From positions 71,366 to 135,365 of the forward strand of contig CAYGSU010000001.1 in the NCBI GenBank assembly GCA_964352715.1: a stretch of DNA of 64,000 bases, written 5' to 3'. A program made the translations under genes and the position numbers. The notes under the pieces are model-generated. The model saw nothing but the letters and a program-made list of their open reading frames with translations. It made no database searches and had not been told where the DNA came from. Positions 1-9,745 of this stretch are shown in pieces. The stretch comes from JAVKBW01 sp964352715 (GTDB taxonomy: Bacteria > Pseudomonadota > Alphaproteobacteria > UBA8366 > Aestuariispiraceae). The number at the start of each line of letters is the position of its first letter. Position 1 is the first letter of the stretch.

Positions 1-1
1 G

Positions 2-1441
2 GGTTTTATCGACCCGCATGGCCATTTTCCGGATTCCGGGTTTCTTGCCCTGCATCGGGCAGATCTGTCCGGGCCGCCCATCGGCGCCTGCAAGACACTG
101 GACGATGTATTCGCGCGGCTGTCCGACAAGGCCGCGGAAACGCCGAAAGGCGACTGGGTCATCGGGGCGATGTTCGAACCCAGCGGGCTTGTCGAAAACC
201 GGTTTCCGACCCGCGACGAACTTGACCGTATTTCAACCGACCATCCGATCTGGGTAATCCATATTTCCGGTCATGCCGGGGTCGCCAATACTCCGGCGCT
301 CGCCGTTCGCGGCATCGACGATGACAGCCCGGACCCGGGCGGCGGACGGTTCGGCCGTGACAAGGCGACCAATCGGCTGGATGGGTTGCTGGAAGGCATG
401 GCGGCAATGGGTGCGCTGGGCGATACCGAGTTCCAGATGACATACGACAGGTTCCGCACCGCCTTTGAATATTCAGAGAAGGAATACCTGGCGCAGGGTG
501 TGACGATGGCGCAGAACGCCTGGGCGACAAAGGATTTTCTGGGTCACTTCACCCGCTACGCCGCAGAAGAAACGCCGAAGCTGGATGTCATGGTGTTGCC
601 GGCCGGGTTTCTGGAACCGCGCCTCAGCAACGGCGAACTGGGCTACGATGTCGACCGTCGCCGGCCGATCCTGTTCGGGCCCAGGAAACTGTTTGGCGAC
701 GGTTCGTTCCATCTGCAGACCGCCTGCCTGACCCAGCCCTACTACAAGCCTCTGAACGGCAATCCGTCGCATCGCTGCGAACTGTCAGTGACCGTGGAAC
801 AGATGACGAAACGAATCGGCAAGCTGCACGATATGGGGTTTCAGTGCCATATCCACGCCAACGGCGACGCCACAGCCGATGTGATGCTGGAGGCAATCGA
901 AACGGTTCTGAAGGCGAATCCGCGCGACGACCACCGGCACACCCTTATTCACGCGCAGACCTTGCGGGAAGACCAGCTTGACCGGATGGCCGCATTGGGC
1001 GTTACAGCCAGCTTCTTTCCCGCCCATCTGTATTATTGGGGTGAATTTCACCGTGATGTCAGCCTTGGGCCGGACCGGGTGAAGAACATGTGTCCGACCC
1101 GCTGGGCCGCCGACCGGGGCATCCGTTTCACCATTCACAACGATGCACAGGTCACCCCGACGCTGCCGCTGCATCTGATGTGGTGCGCGACGGAACGAAA
1201 GACGTCGAACGGGGTGTCGATTGGCGACGGCCAGAAGCTGACACCGATGGAAGCCCTCAGGGCGCATACGATCGATGCGGCGTGGCAGGTGTTCGAAGAC
1301 CACCAGCGCGGCAGCCTGGAACCGGGCAAGCTGGCGGATTTCGCGATCCTCTCCGACAACCCGCTGACCACGGAAAAGCCGATCAGGGATATCACGGTCG
1401 AGGAAACCATCCGCGCCGGCGAAACAGTGTATCGCCGCTAG
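2..1441 (+). CDS. YtcJ-like amidohydrolase family 3 protein (5' end outside window)
   Basis: The reading frame is already open at base 2 and encodes GFIDPHGHFPDSG, the HxH metal-binding motif that follows the first beta-sheet domain in amidohydrolases, so the true start lies upstream. Further metal-site elements are seen: the CHIHANGDATADV segment (about residue 280 of the visible part), a histidine in HTLIHAQTL, and an aspartate in FTIHNDAQVTP. The C terminus (SLEPGKLADFAILSDNPL) is the usual amidohydrolase ending. Family members hydrolyse amide, formamide or ring C-N bonds; the substrate is unknown. It is convergent with the CocE-like gene, 24 bases away. A second, exported family member lies at 33438. 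Confidence 0.85.
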   Translation, partial: GFIDPHGHFPDSGFLALHRADLSGPPIGACKTLDDVFARLSDKAAETPKGDWVIGAMFEPSGLVENRFPTRDELDRISTDHPIWVIHISGHAGVANTPALAVRGIDDDSPDPGGGRFGRDKATNRLDGLLEGMAAMGALGDTEFQMTYDRFRTAFEYSEKEYLAQGVTMAQNAWATKDFLGHFTRYAAEETPKLDVMVLPAGFLEPRLSNGELGYDVDRRRPILFGPRKLFGDGSFHLQTACLTQPYYKPLNGNPSHRCELSVTVEQMTKRIGKLHDMGFQCHIHANGDATADVMLEAIETVLKANPRDDHRHTLIHAQTLREDQLDRMAALGVTASFFPAHLYYWGEFHRDVSLGPDRVKNMCPTRWAADRGIRFTIHNDAQVTPTLPLHLMWCATERKTSNGVSIGDGQKLTPMEALRAHTIDAAWQVFEDHQRGSLEPGKLADFAILSDNPLTTEKPIRDITVEETIRAGETVYRR

Positions 1442-1465
1442 GCCGGTGCGGGTTCCCCGTCCGCG

Positions 1466-3529
1466 TTACATCCCGTCGCGCGGAATGCGTTCCCGCCAGG
1501 CCTTGGAGAAAATCGACCGGCCGTTTTCCTGGGCGTCGATATCGGTATCGATCAGCCATTCTGTTTCGGTCGCCCGAAGCCGTGTTTCCGTATAGATCGC
1601 AATGTCCCAGTCGCCCCGGCTGCGCGTCGTGTGCCAGCGCCACACCCCTTCAGCCGACAAAGGGTCGCCCTCGGCAATCGAATAGTCGCAGGTCAGACCG
1701 TCCGAAATTTCCAGGTCGATATCCTCAATGCGGAAGGTGCCGGAATCCTCCACCAGCCGCTCGATCCATCGGCCGCTTGCGAAATCGCGCTCAAGCGACC
1801 GCGAGGATGTTGCCGGCACGATCTCCGTCGTCTTGCCCACTGGCGCCACGACCGGCTTGTCGAAGGTGATGGCCGGGTCATTCCGGTCGGGCCGGATTGG
1901 CAGGTCGATTGTGGTCTCGCCGGCCATCAATGACAGTTCGACCGGATGCGGCGACGGCCAGATCATCGGCCAGTAGCAAGTCGAAATGGCGACCCGCAGT
2001 CGGTGGCCGGGCGCAACCGAATGAGCCAGATCGTTCAGCTTGATGGAGATATCGGTCCATTCGCCGGGTTTCATCGGCGATATATGTTCGCGGTCTTCAC
2101 GGTGGCTGAGATTAAGCAGCCCGAACGTGATGCGCCGCGATGTGCCATCCGGTGCGACATCGTTGAGCCGCACGGCCAGAAAGGCCTGTTCCTGATCAAC
2201 TGCGATCCGCGCCCGGAATACCGGCGCGCCCAGCAGGTCGAGTGTGTCCTCCAATGGCGCCGTGTCGAAGGTCAGCGACTGGCCATCGTCTTCCCTCTGG
2301 TCGAGCGCAAGATCAGGGCTGCTGCCGCCCATACCGTACGGGCACCAGCTGCCACCGGTCGCACCCAGGGTTTGCGGCGAGACATGCGTCAGGGTTACCG
2401 CTTCGCCGGCCTTGTCCGACAGTCCGTCGGCATTCAGCGTCAGTGTGCGGCTTTCGATATTCGGCGACGGCCAGGACGGTTCCGCCACCCAGCGGCCCGG
2501 CATGTAGGGCAGGCAGGCATCGGGCGGCGTGAAGTCGTGCATGTAAACGGTATAGGCCGGTTCGTCCATGATACCGGTCTCCTCGCCTTTCAGCCATTTG
2601 TCCCACCAGCGCAGGGCATGCTGCAGGAAACCAATGGCCGGGCCGGGAATGCCGGATTCAGGGTATTTATGACCCCACGGACCAATCAGTCCTTTGGTCG
2701 GGGTTTTCAGGTTGGCGAGCATGCGGGGAACGGCGTTGGAATAGCCGTCTTCCCAGCCGCCGACGGCGAAGACAGGAATATCGATATCGTCATAGTTTTC
2801 GCAGACCGAACCGTGCCGCCAGTAATCGTCGCGGCGCTGGTGCTTCATCCAGATATGCGATGTCGGCGGCTGCCAGTTTTCCATCCGGGTCAGCCACTGG
2901 TCGCGCCAGCGGTCGCCGACGATTTCCGGGTCCGGTCCGCCCGCCATCATGTGGTAGAAAACGGACCCCCAGAAAAAACCGTCGCAGACCAGACAGCCGC
3001 CCATGAAATGTACGTCGTCGGCATAGCGGTCGTCGGTCGAACAATGGGTGATGATGGTTTTCAGGGCCGGGGGCCGTCTGGCGGCGATCTGCAACGAATT
3101 GAACCCGCCCCAGGAAATGCCGGTCATGCCGACGGATCCGGAACACCAGGGCTGCTCGGCAATCCAGGCGATGGCGGCGACCGCGTCATCCTGTTCCGAC
3201 AGGGTATATTCGTCGGTGATCTGGCCGTCGCTGTCGCCGGTGCCACGGATATCCAGCCGGATGCAGGCATAGCCGTGGCCGGCCCAGTATTCATGCCGGC
3301 AATCGTCGCGCACGCGGGTTCCGTCACGCTTGCGGTAGGGCAGGTATTCCAGAATGGCGGGAACCGGTTTCTGTTCCGCATCCTCCGGCATCCAGACACG
3401 GGCGGCGAGCCTCGCGCCGTCTGGCATCGGCACCCAGATATTCTCGATATGCCTGACCGTGTGCGGGTAGGTATCGACCACGGTCTGTTCCGGAATTGTC
3501 ATCGCATTCGCCCCTGTAGTGAGTTTCAA
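1466..3529 (-). CDS. CocE/NonD family hydrolase (X-Pro dipeptidyl-peptidase S15-like)
   Basis: A 687-residue alpha/beta hydrolase. The N-terminal half has the nucleophile elbow GISWGG (about residue 130), preceded by YACIRLDIRGTGDSDG, as in cocaine esterase, glutaryl-7-ACA acylase and PepX. The C-terminal half (from about residue 400, with LRVAISTCYWPMIWPSP) is the jelly-roll domain typical of the family. The encoded start has no signal peptide, so it is probably cytoplasmic. The substrate, an ester or amide, cannot be inferred. A charge-relay aspartate probably lies in the segment GGWEDGYSNAVPRM, and a histidine in GPWGHKYPES. Confidence 0.85.
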   Translation of the reverse strand: MKLTTGANAMTIPEQTVVDTYPHTVRHIENIWVPMPDGARLAARVWMPEDAEQKPVPAILEYLPYRKRDGTRVRDDCRHEYWAGHGYACIRLDIRGTGDSDGQITDEYTLSEQDDAVAAIAWIAEQPWCSGSVGMTGISWGGFNSLQIAARRPPALKTIITHCSTDDRYADDVHFMGGCLVCDGFFWGSVFYHMMAGGPDPEIVGDRWRDQWLTRMENWQPPTSHIWMKHQRRDDYWRHGSVCENYDDIDIPVFAVGGWEDGYSNAVPRMLANLKTPTKGLIGPWGHKYPESGIPGPAIGFLQHALRWWDKWLKGEETGIMDEPAYTVYMHDFTPPDACLPYMPGRWVAEPSWPSPNIESRTLTLNADGLSDKAGEAVTLTHVSPQTLGATGGSWCPYGMGGSSPDLALDQREDDGQSLTFDTAPLEDTLDLLGAPVFRARIAVDQEQAFLAVRLNDVAPDGTSRRITFGLLNLSHREDREHISPMKPGEWTDISIKLNDLAHSVAPGHRLRVAISTCYWPMIWPSPHPVELSLMAGETTIDLPIRPDRNDPAITFDKPVVAPVGKTTEIVPATSSRSLERDFASGRWIERLVEDSGTFRIEDIDLEISDGLTCDYSIAEGDPLSAEGVWRWHTTRSRGDWDIAIYTETRLRATETEWLIDTDIDAQENGRSIFSKAWRERIPRDGM

Positions 3530-3590
3530 GACGGCGATGCTATTCGCGCAGGCTTCCCCAGGGCAAGGGGGTTGCGCAAGGGTGCGGCGA

Positions 3591-5420
3591 TTAATTGTTT
3601 CTGGTTAAGCTCAGTTCGACCTTGCAGTCTTTTCCGCTGACCTGCCGCAGCGATTGCTGCCCTGCAAGGCTTCCGTGCAATACCAAATCGCCTCGTTCGA
3701 TGGTGTTGCCCCAGCCGCCGCTGTCGCTCGCTCCCCAGGGCACGAATTCAAGATCGAGAATGCCGCCGGCGCTGATCTTGCCCTGGATGGTGACCGGGGC
3801 AGACTTGTTCGAATTGGCCTTTGCATCGAAATAACCGTTCTTGACGATGATCGTTGTCTCCAGCTCTTCGCCATTCCGGCAGAACGGTATTCTACCAAAA
3901 GGTCCTTCGACATGTCGGGCCTTCAGCCGCCATGCGCCGTCATACTGATAGCGGGAACTCGTCGACGCCGCACCGGTATTCAGCGACGCGATTCTGGTTC
4001 GGGCCTCTGTGGCGAACCGGCCGTTCGGATAGGAAATCAGATAGACCTGAATTTCAGCAACCTTGCTGGCGTTCTTCACCGAGTTCCACAACATCTGCTC
4101 CTCATCGATCTGGGTTGTGGTTGAAGCGACCTGCATGCTGGCTTTCAGCGCGGCAATCCTTGCTTCGGCTGCCTTGGCATATTTGCCATTAGGATAAACA
4201 TCCAGAAACGCCTGCAACAGGCCTGTATTATTGCTGTCCTTTACCGAGTCCCAGGTCGCTTTTTCGGCGGCACGCTGCTCCATTTCCTGCTGGTTGGCCT
4301 GTTTCTCCTTGATTGTAGTGATCCGCGCCTTTGCGATCGGTGCGAACTTTCCGTTCGGGAACTGGTTCAGATACGCCTCGAAATCCGCAGCGCGCTCGCT
4401 GTTCTGGATCGACTGGAAAAACACCAGCTCGGATTCCGCGACAGATGTGGCGCCGTCGGCGGAAGCGGTCTTTACCCGCTGTTTTGCGATATCGGCGAAA
4501 ATGCCGTCCGGAAACTTGTCGAGATAGGATTTGAAAAGGTCCGGATTGTTGCTGTCGGAAATCGATTTCCAGAACTCTATCTCGACAACCTGGTTCATGC
4601 TGTCCGATCTGACGGTCGCTGTCTGCACCGGTTCCTCGACCGGCAGCGGCTGGGTCGTGCTGACAGGGGCCGCCGATCCGACGAAGGCGAAGTTGCCGAT
4701 CAGCGACGAGGATTCCCACGGCACCTGCTTACCCTGGGTCCGGTCCATTACCGAAATGCGGACATGCTTGAAAACCTGTTCCACGTTGACGCCGGGTTCC
4801 TTGATGGCGTTGGCCAGCGCCTTTGTGTAAGGGCTGTTTGCGCCATTGCCGTCCACCGCGACATTGCCGGGCGATGTGGAATAGGCGAGCAGGGTACCGG
4901 TCGGTGCATCCATTTTCGCCAGTCCGCGCCCGGCAGACCGGGAGCTGCCCTTGAAGGGGTTGTTGCGGCAGGCATCCAGAATAACGATGTTCAGACTCGA
5001 TTCAGAGCCGGAAAAGGTTTTCAGCAGGCTCGACGCCCGGATCGCCTCGATCTCGACATCGAACGCATCCTCGATCTGGGTATCGACGGGGATCAGGTAG
5101 TTCTCGCCTTCAAGCTGAACGCCGTGGCCGGCATAGTAGATCAGCGCGACAGTTCCTTCGCCGGAGCGTTCGAGTTTCTGGCCGAACTCATAAAACGCCC
5201 GTTTCAGGTCACGGCGGCCCAGATTTTTGTATTTTGTCACCTCGAAACCGACATCGGCCAGTGTTTTCGCCATCAGGTCGGCATCGTTCGGCGGATTCGG
5301 TAGCGGAGAATATTCATAAGCCCCGTTGCCGACGACAAGCGCTATGCGTTTCTCCGCCATCGCAGCCTGCGGGGCGGACAGAAGCGCCGAAACGGTTAAA
5401 ATCATCAAAAGCAGACGCAT
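3591..5420 (-). CDS. Secreted caspase-family (peptidase C14) protein with four C-terminal SPOR-like/PNG repeats
   Basis: A Sec signal peptide (about residues 1-22, ending AAMA) precedes a caspase p20 domain. The catalytic histidine is in IYYAGHGVQ (about residue 99) and the cysteine in ILDACRNNPF (about residue 150). This is the standard His/Cys dyad of bacterial metacaspase-like proteins, so it is probably active. After a linker come four repeats of about 55-60 residues, each with W/F-x-S-[IV]-x-x-S and a [YF]-P-x-G-x-[FY]-A element. Such repeats are common in periplasmic caspase-like proteins. The last 100 residues form an unrecognised domain. It is probably periplasmic. The substrate and role are unknown. 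Confidence 0.85.
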   Translation of the reverse strand: MRLLLMILTVSALLSAPQAAMAEKRIALVVGNGAYEYSPLPNPPNDADLMAKTLADVGFEVTKYKNLGRRDLKRAFYEFGQKLERSGEGTVALIYYAGHGVQLEGENYLIPVDTQIEDAFDVEIEAIRASSLLKTFSGSESSLNIVILDACRNNPFKGSSRSAGRGLAKMDAPTGTLLAYSTSPGNVAVDGNGANSPYTKALANAIKEPGVNVEQVFKHVRISVMDRTQGKQVPWESSSLIGNFAFVGSAAPVSTTQPLPVEEPVQTATVRSDSMNQVVEIEFWKSISDSNNPDLFKSYLDKFPDGIFADIAKQRVKTASADGATSVAESELVFFQSIQNSERAADFEAYLNQFPNGKFAPIAKARITTIKEKQANQQEMEQRAAEKATWDSVKDSNNTGLLQAFLDVYPNGKYAKAAEARIAALKASMQVASTTTQIDEEQMLWNSVKNASKVAEIQVYLISYPNGRFATEARTRIASLNTGAASTSSRYQYDGAWRLKARHVEGPFGRIPFCRNGEELETTIIVKNGYFDAKANSNKSAPVTIQGKISAGGILDLEFVPWGASDSGGWGNTIERGDLVLHGSLAGQQSLRQVSGKDCKVELSLTRNN

Positions 5421-5522
5421 TTTGCTCTGTTTCTATATCAATGTTCCCGTATTGTGCGCTTTTCGCCTGAGCGCTTCAAGGGACACGTATTTCTCAACCT
5501 GAAGCCGTGCGGATTCGCTTGG

Positions 5523-6296
5523 TCAGTTGGCAGGGGCGATGTCGCCTCTATCGTCCGTATTGAAGCCGATAATGCCGAACCCCGGCAGGCGCAGGGCAAG
5601 CTCGCCGGGGTCGATGCCGAAGTTCAGACCCAGCATATTCACTTCCAGCCCCTCTTCCAGTCCGACCGCGATTCCGAGCAGACCGAACAGCGAAAGCTGC
5701 CCGCCGGTGCCGGATGGCGTGATGGCGGCGAAATCGGGGCCGGGCAGATAATCCTTGCCGATGGCGGTCGGCGGCAGGTCGGTGCGTAATTCCGGTACCT
5801 GGCGCAGGATATGGGCGACAAAAGTGTTGGAATTCGGCCCGGGCCACGTCGTGTAGCTGTCCGGATAGGGATAGGTGGCGATGGCGGCCTCGATCTTTTC
5901 GATGGCCTTCGCCGCTGCCGGGCCGCGCAGATCGGCCAGCAGATCGGGCCGTGCACCGTACCAGGCGCGATCCGGCAGGCCGCGATTCATGCGGACGGCC
6001 TTGCCGCCGCGACGAACGCCCCAGCCGACGACTTCGTATGATCGGTAGTTCGGCGCGTCCTTTTCCTTTACAGCGATCCAGCTATGGACCGCAAAGTATC
6101 CGCGCCATCTGAAAGCGCGCGCGGCGTATACCTGTACAACCGCCTCCGGGGTGACGGCAGGGTCGGGCGCGATGCCGACGCTGTCGCGCGACGCCGTGCG
6201 CCAGTCGTCGTTCCGGTCATCGCTGGTTGTGGCATAGGTGCCCGGGCCTGCCAGCATGAGAACGAGAGCGATGCAGATCCATTTTATAAATTTCAC
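5523..6296 (-). CDS. DUF3750 domain-containing exported protein
   Basis: A protein of 257 residues with an N-terminal hydrophobic signal (MKFIKWICIALVLMLAGPG) followed by a domain I recognise as DUF3750. Its conserved run GPNSNTFVAHILR and PPTAIGKDYLPG lie near residues 155-190, and HSWIAVKEKD near residue 70. The pattern of conserved His, Asn and Ser suggests a papain-like or lipocalin-like fold, but no activity is established. The gene is monocistronic by position, with 180 bases of non-coding DNA upstream, and follows the caspase-like gene on the same strand with about 100 bases between. Confidence 0.75.
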   Translation of the reverse strand: MKFIKWICIALVLMLAGPGTYATTSDDRNDDWRTASRDSVGIAPDPAVTPEAVVQVYAARAFRWRGYFAVHSWIAVKEKDAPNYRSYEVVGWGVRRGGKAVRMNRGLPDRAWYGARPDLLADLRGPAAAKAIEKIEAAIATYPYPDSYTTWPGPNSNTFVAHILRQVPELRTDLPPTAIGKDYLPGPDFAAITPSGTGGQLSLFGLLGIAVGLEEGLEVNMLGLNFGIDPGELALRLPGFGIIGFNTDDRGDIAPAN

Positions 6297-6477
6297 GGGT
6301 CGCGGTTTTCCTGTTTTCGGTTCTGGTAACGGTGCTGGACGCTATATAAGGCCCGGCCTTGCTTCGGCAACGATACGGGCGCTATGGGGCGAGAATAAGC
6401 CGAAATCCCGACAATATCAGGAGACCTCACCGAAAGGTGAAGAGGTGCCGTCTTCAGGAGATTTTAAACTGTCTCGA

Positions 6478-8586
6478 TCAGACGTCAGAGTCCGGCGACC
6501 GCACTTGCATCAACGCATCGACGGCGACAGCGCCGTCGGGCAGCACGAACAGCGGGTTGATCTCGATTTCCGAAATCCCGCCTGTATCGTCGATCATGAT
6601 GCCGCAGATCGCCTCGATGGTTTCCGCCAGCCGGTCCATGTCGACCGCCGGCTTGCCCCGATGGCCGGCGAAAAGAGGTGCGATGCGCAGGCGCATCAGC
6701 GCCCGGATGATATCATCTCGTCCGGCAGGTAACAGGATGGTCGTTGCATCTTTCAGAATCTCGACCAGCACGCCGCCGACGCCGACGGTAAGGGCGAGAC
6801 CGAAGGTCGGGTCGCGCCGCACCGTCACCAGCAATTCGGCAATCGGTTTGTCGGCCATGGTTTCAACAAGAAACCGGTCGCGACTGGCTTGCGGATCATG
6901 CGCGTTCACCGCCGCCGTCATGCCGGCGATGGCCGATGGCAGGTCTTCCGGTGACGCGATGTTCAGACGCACGGCCCCGGCTTCCGTCTTGTGCGGCAGC
7001 AGAGGGCTCAGCATTTTAAGCGCTACCGGAAAGACCAGTCGCTGAGTGTCGGAATCGGCTTCTGCTTCGGTGGTGACGATGCCATCGGGAACCCGGATTC
7101 CGGCGGTGGAAAGCCTGTCCTTTGCCGTCTTTTCATCCAGCACGACGGGGGGCTTTGTTCCGGTGTCGGGTGCGGTCAGCAGCAACGGCGATGCCGGGTC
7201 GATCTGCAGCCGACGTTCGCCGTACCAGGCAGCGGCCCGAACCGCCGTCAGGCATTCCGCCAGGCCCTGCATCGGTGCGCAGCCGGCGGCGATCAGCGCC
7301 TGCCGGGTTTTCACATCCATGTTTTCTGGCAAGGTGCTGCAGATGGCGGCGGGCAGACCGGCATCGGTTGCAGCGGCGACAAATCCCTCGGCATCAGCAA
7401 AATAGGTGCTGCGGCTCTCGTCCAATCCCGGCGCAGGGTAATCCTGAATGAGAATGGCGGAATCATATCCGCTTTCAAGGAATGTGCGGAACACCGGCTC
7501 CGTCTTCTCGCGAAATCCCCAGATCGGCGTCGTATAGTCCAGCGGGTTCGAGACGGTGGCGGTAAACGGCAGCATCTCGCGCAAGGCAGCGCGCGTGGAG
7601 TCTGACGGCTGCGGCATCTCCAGCCCGCGCTTTTCCGCCATGTCGGCCAGCATTGTCGCGCCGCCGCCGGAACAGGTCAGCCCGCCAACCCGCTTGCCTT
7701 TCGGGATGCCGGCGACACAGAAGAATTTCAGGGTTTCCAGCAATTCCGCCGGGCTTTCGACCCGCACGATGCCAAGCCGGTCAAACAGCGCGTCATACAG
7801 CGAATCCTCGCCGGAGAGCGAGCCGGTATGGCTGACGGTCAGTGACGCGCCAATGCAGGAAGAGCCGGTTTTCAAGGCGACAATCGGCTTGCCGTGCCGC
7901 AGCGCCTTCAGGGCGGCGGCCTCGAACCGTCCGGCGTCCTTCAGGCCTTCGATATGCAGGCCGATGGCGGGCACCTCCTCCCGCTCACACAGAACATCGA
8001 TGAAATCTTCCAGATGCAGCAGGGTCTGGTTGCCGGCCGAGATCATGTAGGAAAGCGGCACCGACCGCTGGCTCATCGTCAGGTCCGACGACAGCATGCC
8101 GCTTTGCGTGATGATGGCCGCGCCATATCCGGGGCAATCGCCGCCATGCGCGAACGGCCACAGGGCGACCCGGTCAATATAGTTGATCATGCCGTAGCAG
8201 TTCGGGCCGATCAGCGCCATGTCGCCGGCGGCTTCGACCAGGCGGCCCTCGACCTTGCGGCCCTCATCGCCGATTTCACCGAAGCCGGCAGTATAGCAGA
8301 CCGCGCCGCCGGCCCCCATTGCGCTCAGCTTTGCAAGCGATTCAATTGCCGCTTCACGCGGCACCGCGATGAACACGGCATCCGGCGCTTCCGGCAGGTC
8401 ATCGACCGTCGGGTAACAGGGAAATCCGCCAATTTCCGTCCGTTTCGGATTGACCGGCCAGAACGGTCCGTCATAGCCGATGCGGCGGCATTCACCGGCG
8501 ACGGTAACCGCATCGCCGCCTCCGATCACCGCAACATGGCGAGGCTTCAGCAGGCGGAGCAGATTGCCACGCCGGACGTCATTCAT
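6478..8586 (-). CDS. NDP-forming acyl-CoA synthetase (acetate--CoA ligase family), single-chain
   Basis: At 702 residues it has the full-length fused architecture: a CoA-binding Rossmann domain (about 10-140), a succinyl-CoA-ligase-like domain with the SHTGSLSG loop that carries the phosphorylated histidine (about residues 255-262), and a C-terminal ATP-grasp domain (about 480-700, ending EIEINPLFVLPDG). These enzymes interconvert an organic acid, CoA and ATP with the acyl-CoA. Its start codon overlaps the stop of the acyl-CoA dehydrogenase gene by 4 bases, so it is the last gene of an operon BKACE - dehydrogenase - ligase. Context suggests activation of carnitine, crotonobetaine or a betaine-type acid; that is inference. 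Confidence 0.85.
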   Translation of the reverse strand: MNDVRRGNLLRLLKPRHVAVIGGGDAVTVAGECRRIGYDGPFWPVNPKRTEIGGFPCYPTVDDLPEAPDAVFIAVPREAAIESLAKLSAMGAGGAVCYTAGFGEIGDEGRKVEGRLVEAAGDMALIGPNCYGMINYIDRVALWPFAHGGDCPGYGAAIITQSGMLSSDLTMSQRSVPLSYMISAGNQTLLHLEDFIDVLCEREEVPAIGLHIEGLKDAGRFEAAALKALRHGKPIVALKTGSSCIGASLTVSHTGSLSGEDSLYDALFDRLGIVRVESPAELLETLKFFCVAGIPKGKRVGGLTCSGGGATMLADMAEKRGLEMPQPSDSTRAALREMLPFTATVSNPLDYTTPIWGFREKTEPVFRTFLESGYDSAILIQDYPAPGLDESRSTYFADAEGFVAAATDAGLPAAICSTLPENMDVKTRQALIAAGCAPMQGLAECLTAVRAAAWYGERRLQIDPASPLLLTAPDTGTKPPVVLDEKTAKDRLSTAGIRVPDGIVTTEAEADSDTQRLVFPVALKMLSPLLPHKTEAGAVRLNIASPEDLPSAIAGMTAAVNAHDPQASRDRFLVETMADKPIAELLVTVRRDPTFGLALTVGVGGVLVEILKDATTILLPAGRDDIIRALMRLRIAPLFAGHRGKPAVDMDRLAETIEAICGIMIDDTGGISEIEINPLFVLPDGAVAVDALMQVRSPDSDV

Positions 8587-9743
8587 GCGCCGCGTTCCCT
8601 CAGTATAGACCTCGTGATGATATGGCGCTGGATTTCCGATGTGCCGTCCCAGATCCGCTCAAGGCGCGAATCCCGCCACAGGCGCTGCACCGGCAATTCT
8701 TCCATCAGCCCCATGCCACCGTAAATCTGCACCGTATCGTCGGCCACCTTGTTCAGCATTTCGGAACAGAAGACCTTCACCATTGCGGCGTCGGCATCGG
8801 TCATCGCGCCGTCATCCGCCTTGCGGACCGCGTCTTCGACCATCAGGTCGGCGGCCTTCAGCTGGATCGCCATATCGGCGAGCTTGAAGCCGGTCGCCTG
8901 GAACCGGCCGATCGGCTGGCCGAACTGCTTGCGTTCCGATGCCCATTGCGCAGCCATGTGATACAGCCGTTCGGCCTTGCCGCAGCAGGTCGCACCAACC
9001 CAGATGCGGCCCATGCCGAGCCACTTGCCGGCCAGGTCCAACCCCTTGCCTTCTTCACCCAGCAACTGGTCTGGGCCAAGACGCACATCGTCGAACGAAA
9101 GCTGGAAGACGTGATAACCGCGATAGGAAACACATTTGGTACCGATGCCGATCTCGAACCCCTTCATGCCGACATCGACCAGAAAGGCCGAAATCCGGCG
9201 GCGCGGTCCGCGCGGCGTCTGATCCTCGCCTGTCGCGGCGAACACGATGGCGAAATCGGGCATGACCGGACCCGAGATGAAATGCTTCGAGCCGTTCAGA
9301 ATCCAGTCGTCGCCGTCGCGTCTGGCGTTTGATTTCATCGACATGATGTCCGATCCGGCATCCGGCTCGGTCAGGGCGAACAGTTCCCGTTTTTCGCCCG
9401 TAACACACGGGGCTAGATACCGGGCGCGCTGGTCTTCATTGCCGGCCAGCAGAATTTCAGTCGGGCGGGCGACCCAGGAATGCAGGGCGTGGCTGACCTT
9501 GCCGTATTCCCGCTCCATCACGCGCATGCCGTTATAGGTCAGGCCGCCACCGCCGACGTCTTCCGGCAGGTTCGCGGCGAACAGGCCGATTTCCTTGGAC
9601 CGGTCCTCGATCTGCTGCCCGAGGTCAGGCGATACCGCGCCGTCGCGGTCCACCTGTTCCTCATAGGGGATCAGCTCCTCGGTCACGAACCGGGAGACGG
9701 TCTCCTGCAGCAGGCGCAGGTCATGATCGGCTTCGACCGTCAT
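8583..9743 (-). CDS. Acyl-CoA dehydrogenase
   Basis: A protein of 386 residues with all three acyl-CoA dehydrogenase domains. The FAD/substrate signature is FALTEPDAGSDIMSMKS (about residue 125), and IYGGMGLMEELPVQRLWRD and WDGTSEIQRHIITR are near the C terminus. It oxidises or reduces an acyl-CoA at C2-C3 with an electron-transfer flavoprotein partner. It sits between BKACE (2 bases upstream) and the acyl-CoA ligase (4-base overlap downstream). By context it may act on gamma-butyrobetainyl-CoA or crotonobetainyl-CoA like CaiA, but the C-terminal motif is that of the generic family, so the substrate remains open. Confidence 0.88.
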   Translation of the reverse strand: MTVEADHDLRLLQETVSRFVTEELIPYEEQVDRDGAVSPDLGQQIEDRSKEIGLFAANLPEDVGGGGLTYNGMRVMEREYGKVSHALHSWVARPTEILLAGNEDQRARYLAPCVTGEKRELFALTEPDAGSDIMSMKSNARRDGDDWILNGSKHFISGPVMPDFAIVFAATGEDQTPRGPRRRISAFLVDVGMKGFEIGIGTKCVSYRGYHVFQLSFDDVRLGPDQLLGEEGKGLDLAGKWLGMGRIWVGATCCGKAERLYHMAAQWASERKQFGQPIGRFQATGFKLADMAIQLKAADLMVEDAVRKADDGAMTDADAAMVKVFCSEMLNKVADDTVQIYGGMGLMEELPVQRLWRDSRLERIWDGTSEIQRHIITRSILRERGA

Positions 9744-9745
9744 TC

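Noticed and set aside
1946..3640. Open frame of 564 codons antisense to the CocE-like gene
   Set aside because: It lies wholly over a clear hydrolase gene on the other strand; in high-GC DNA such shadow frames are common, and its product has no recognisable family features.
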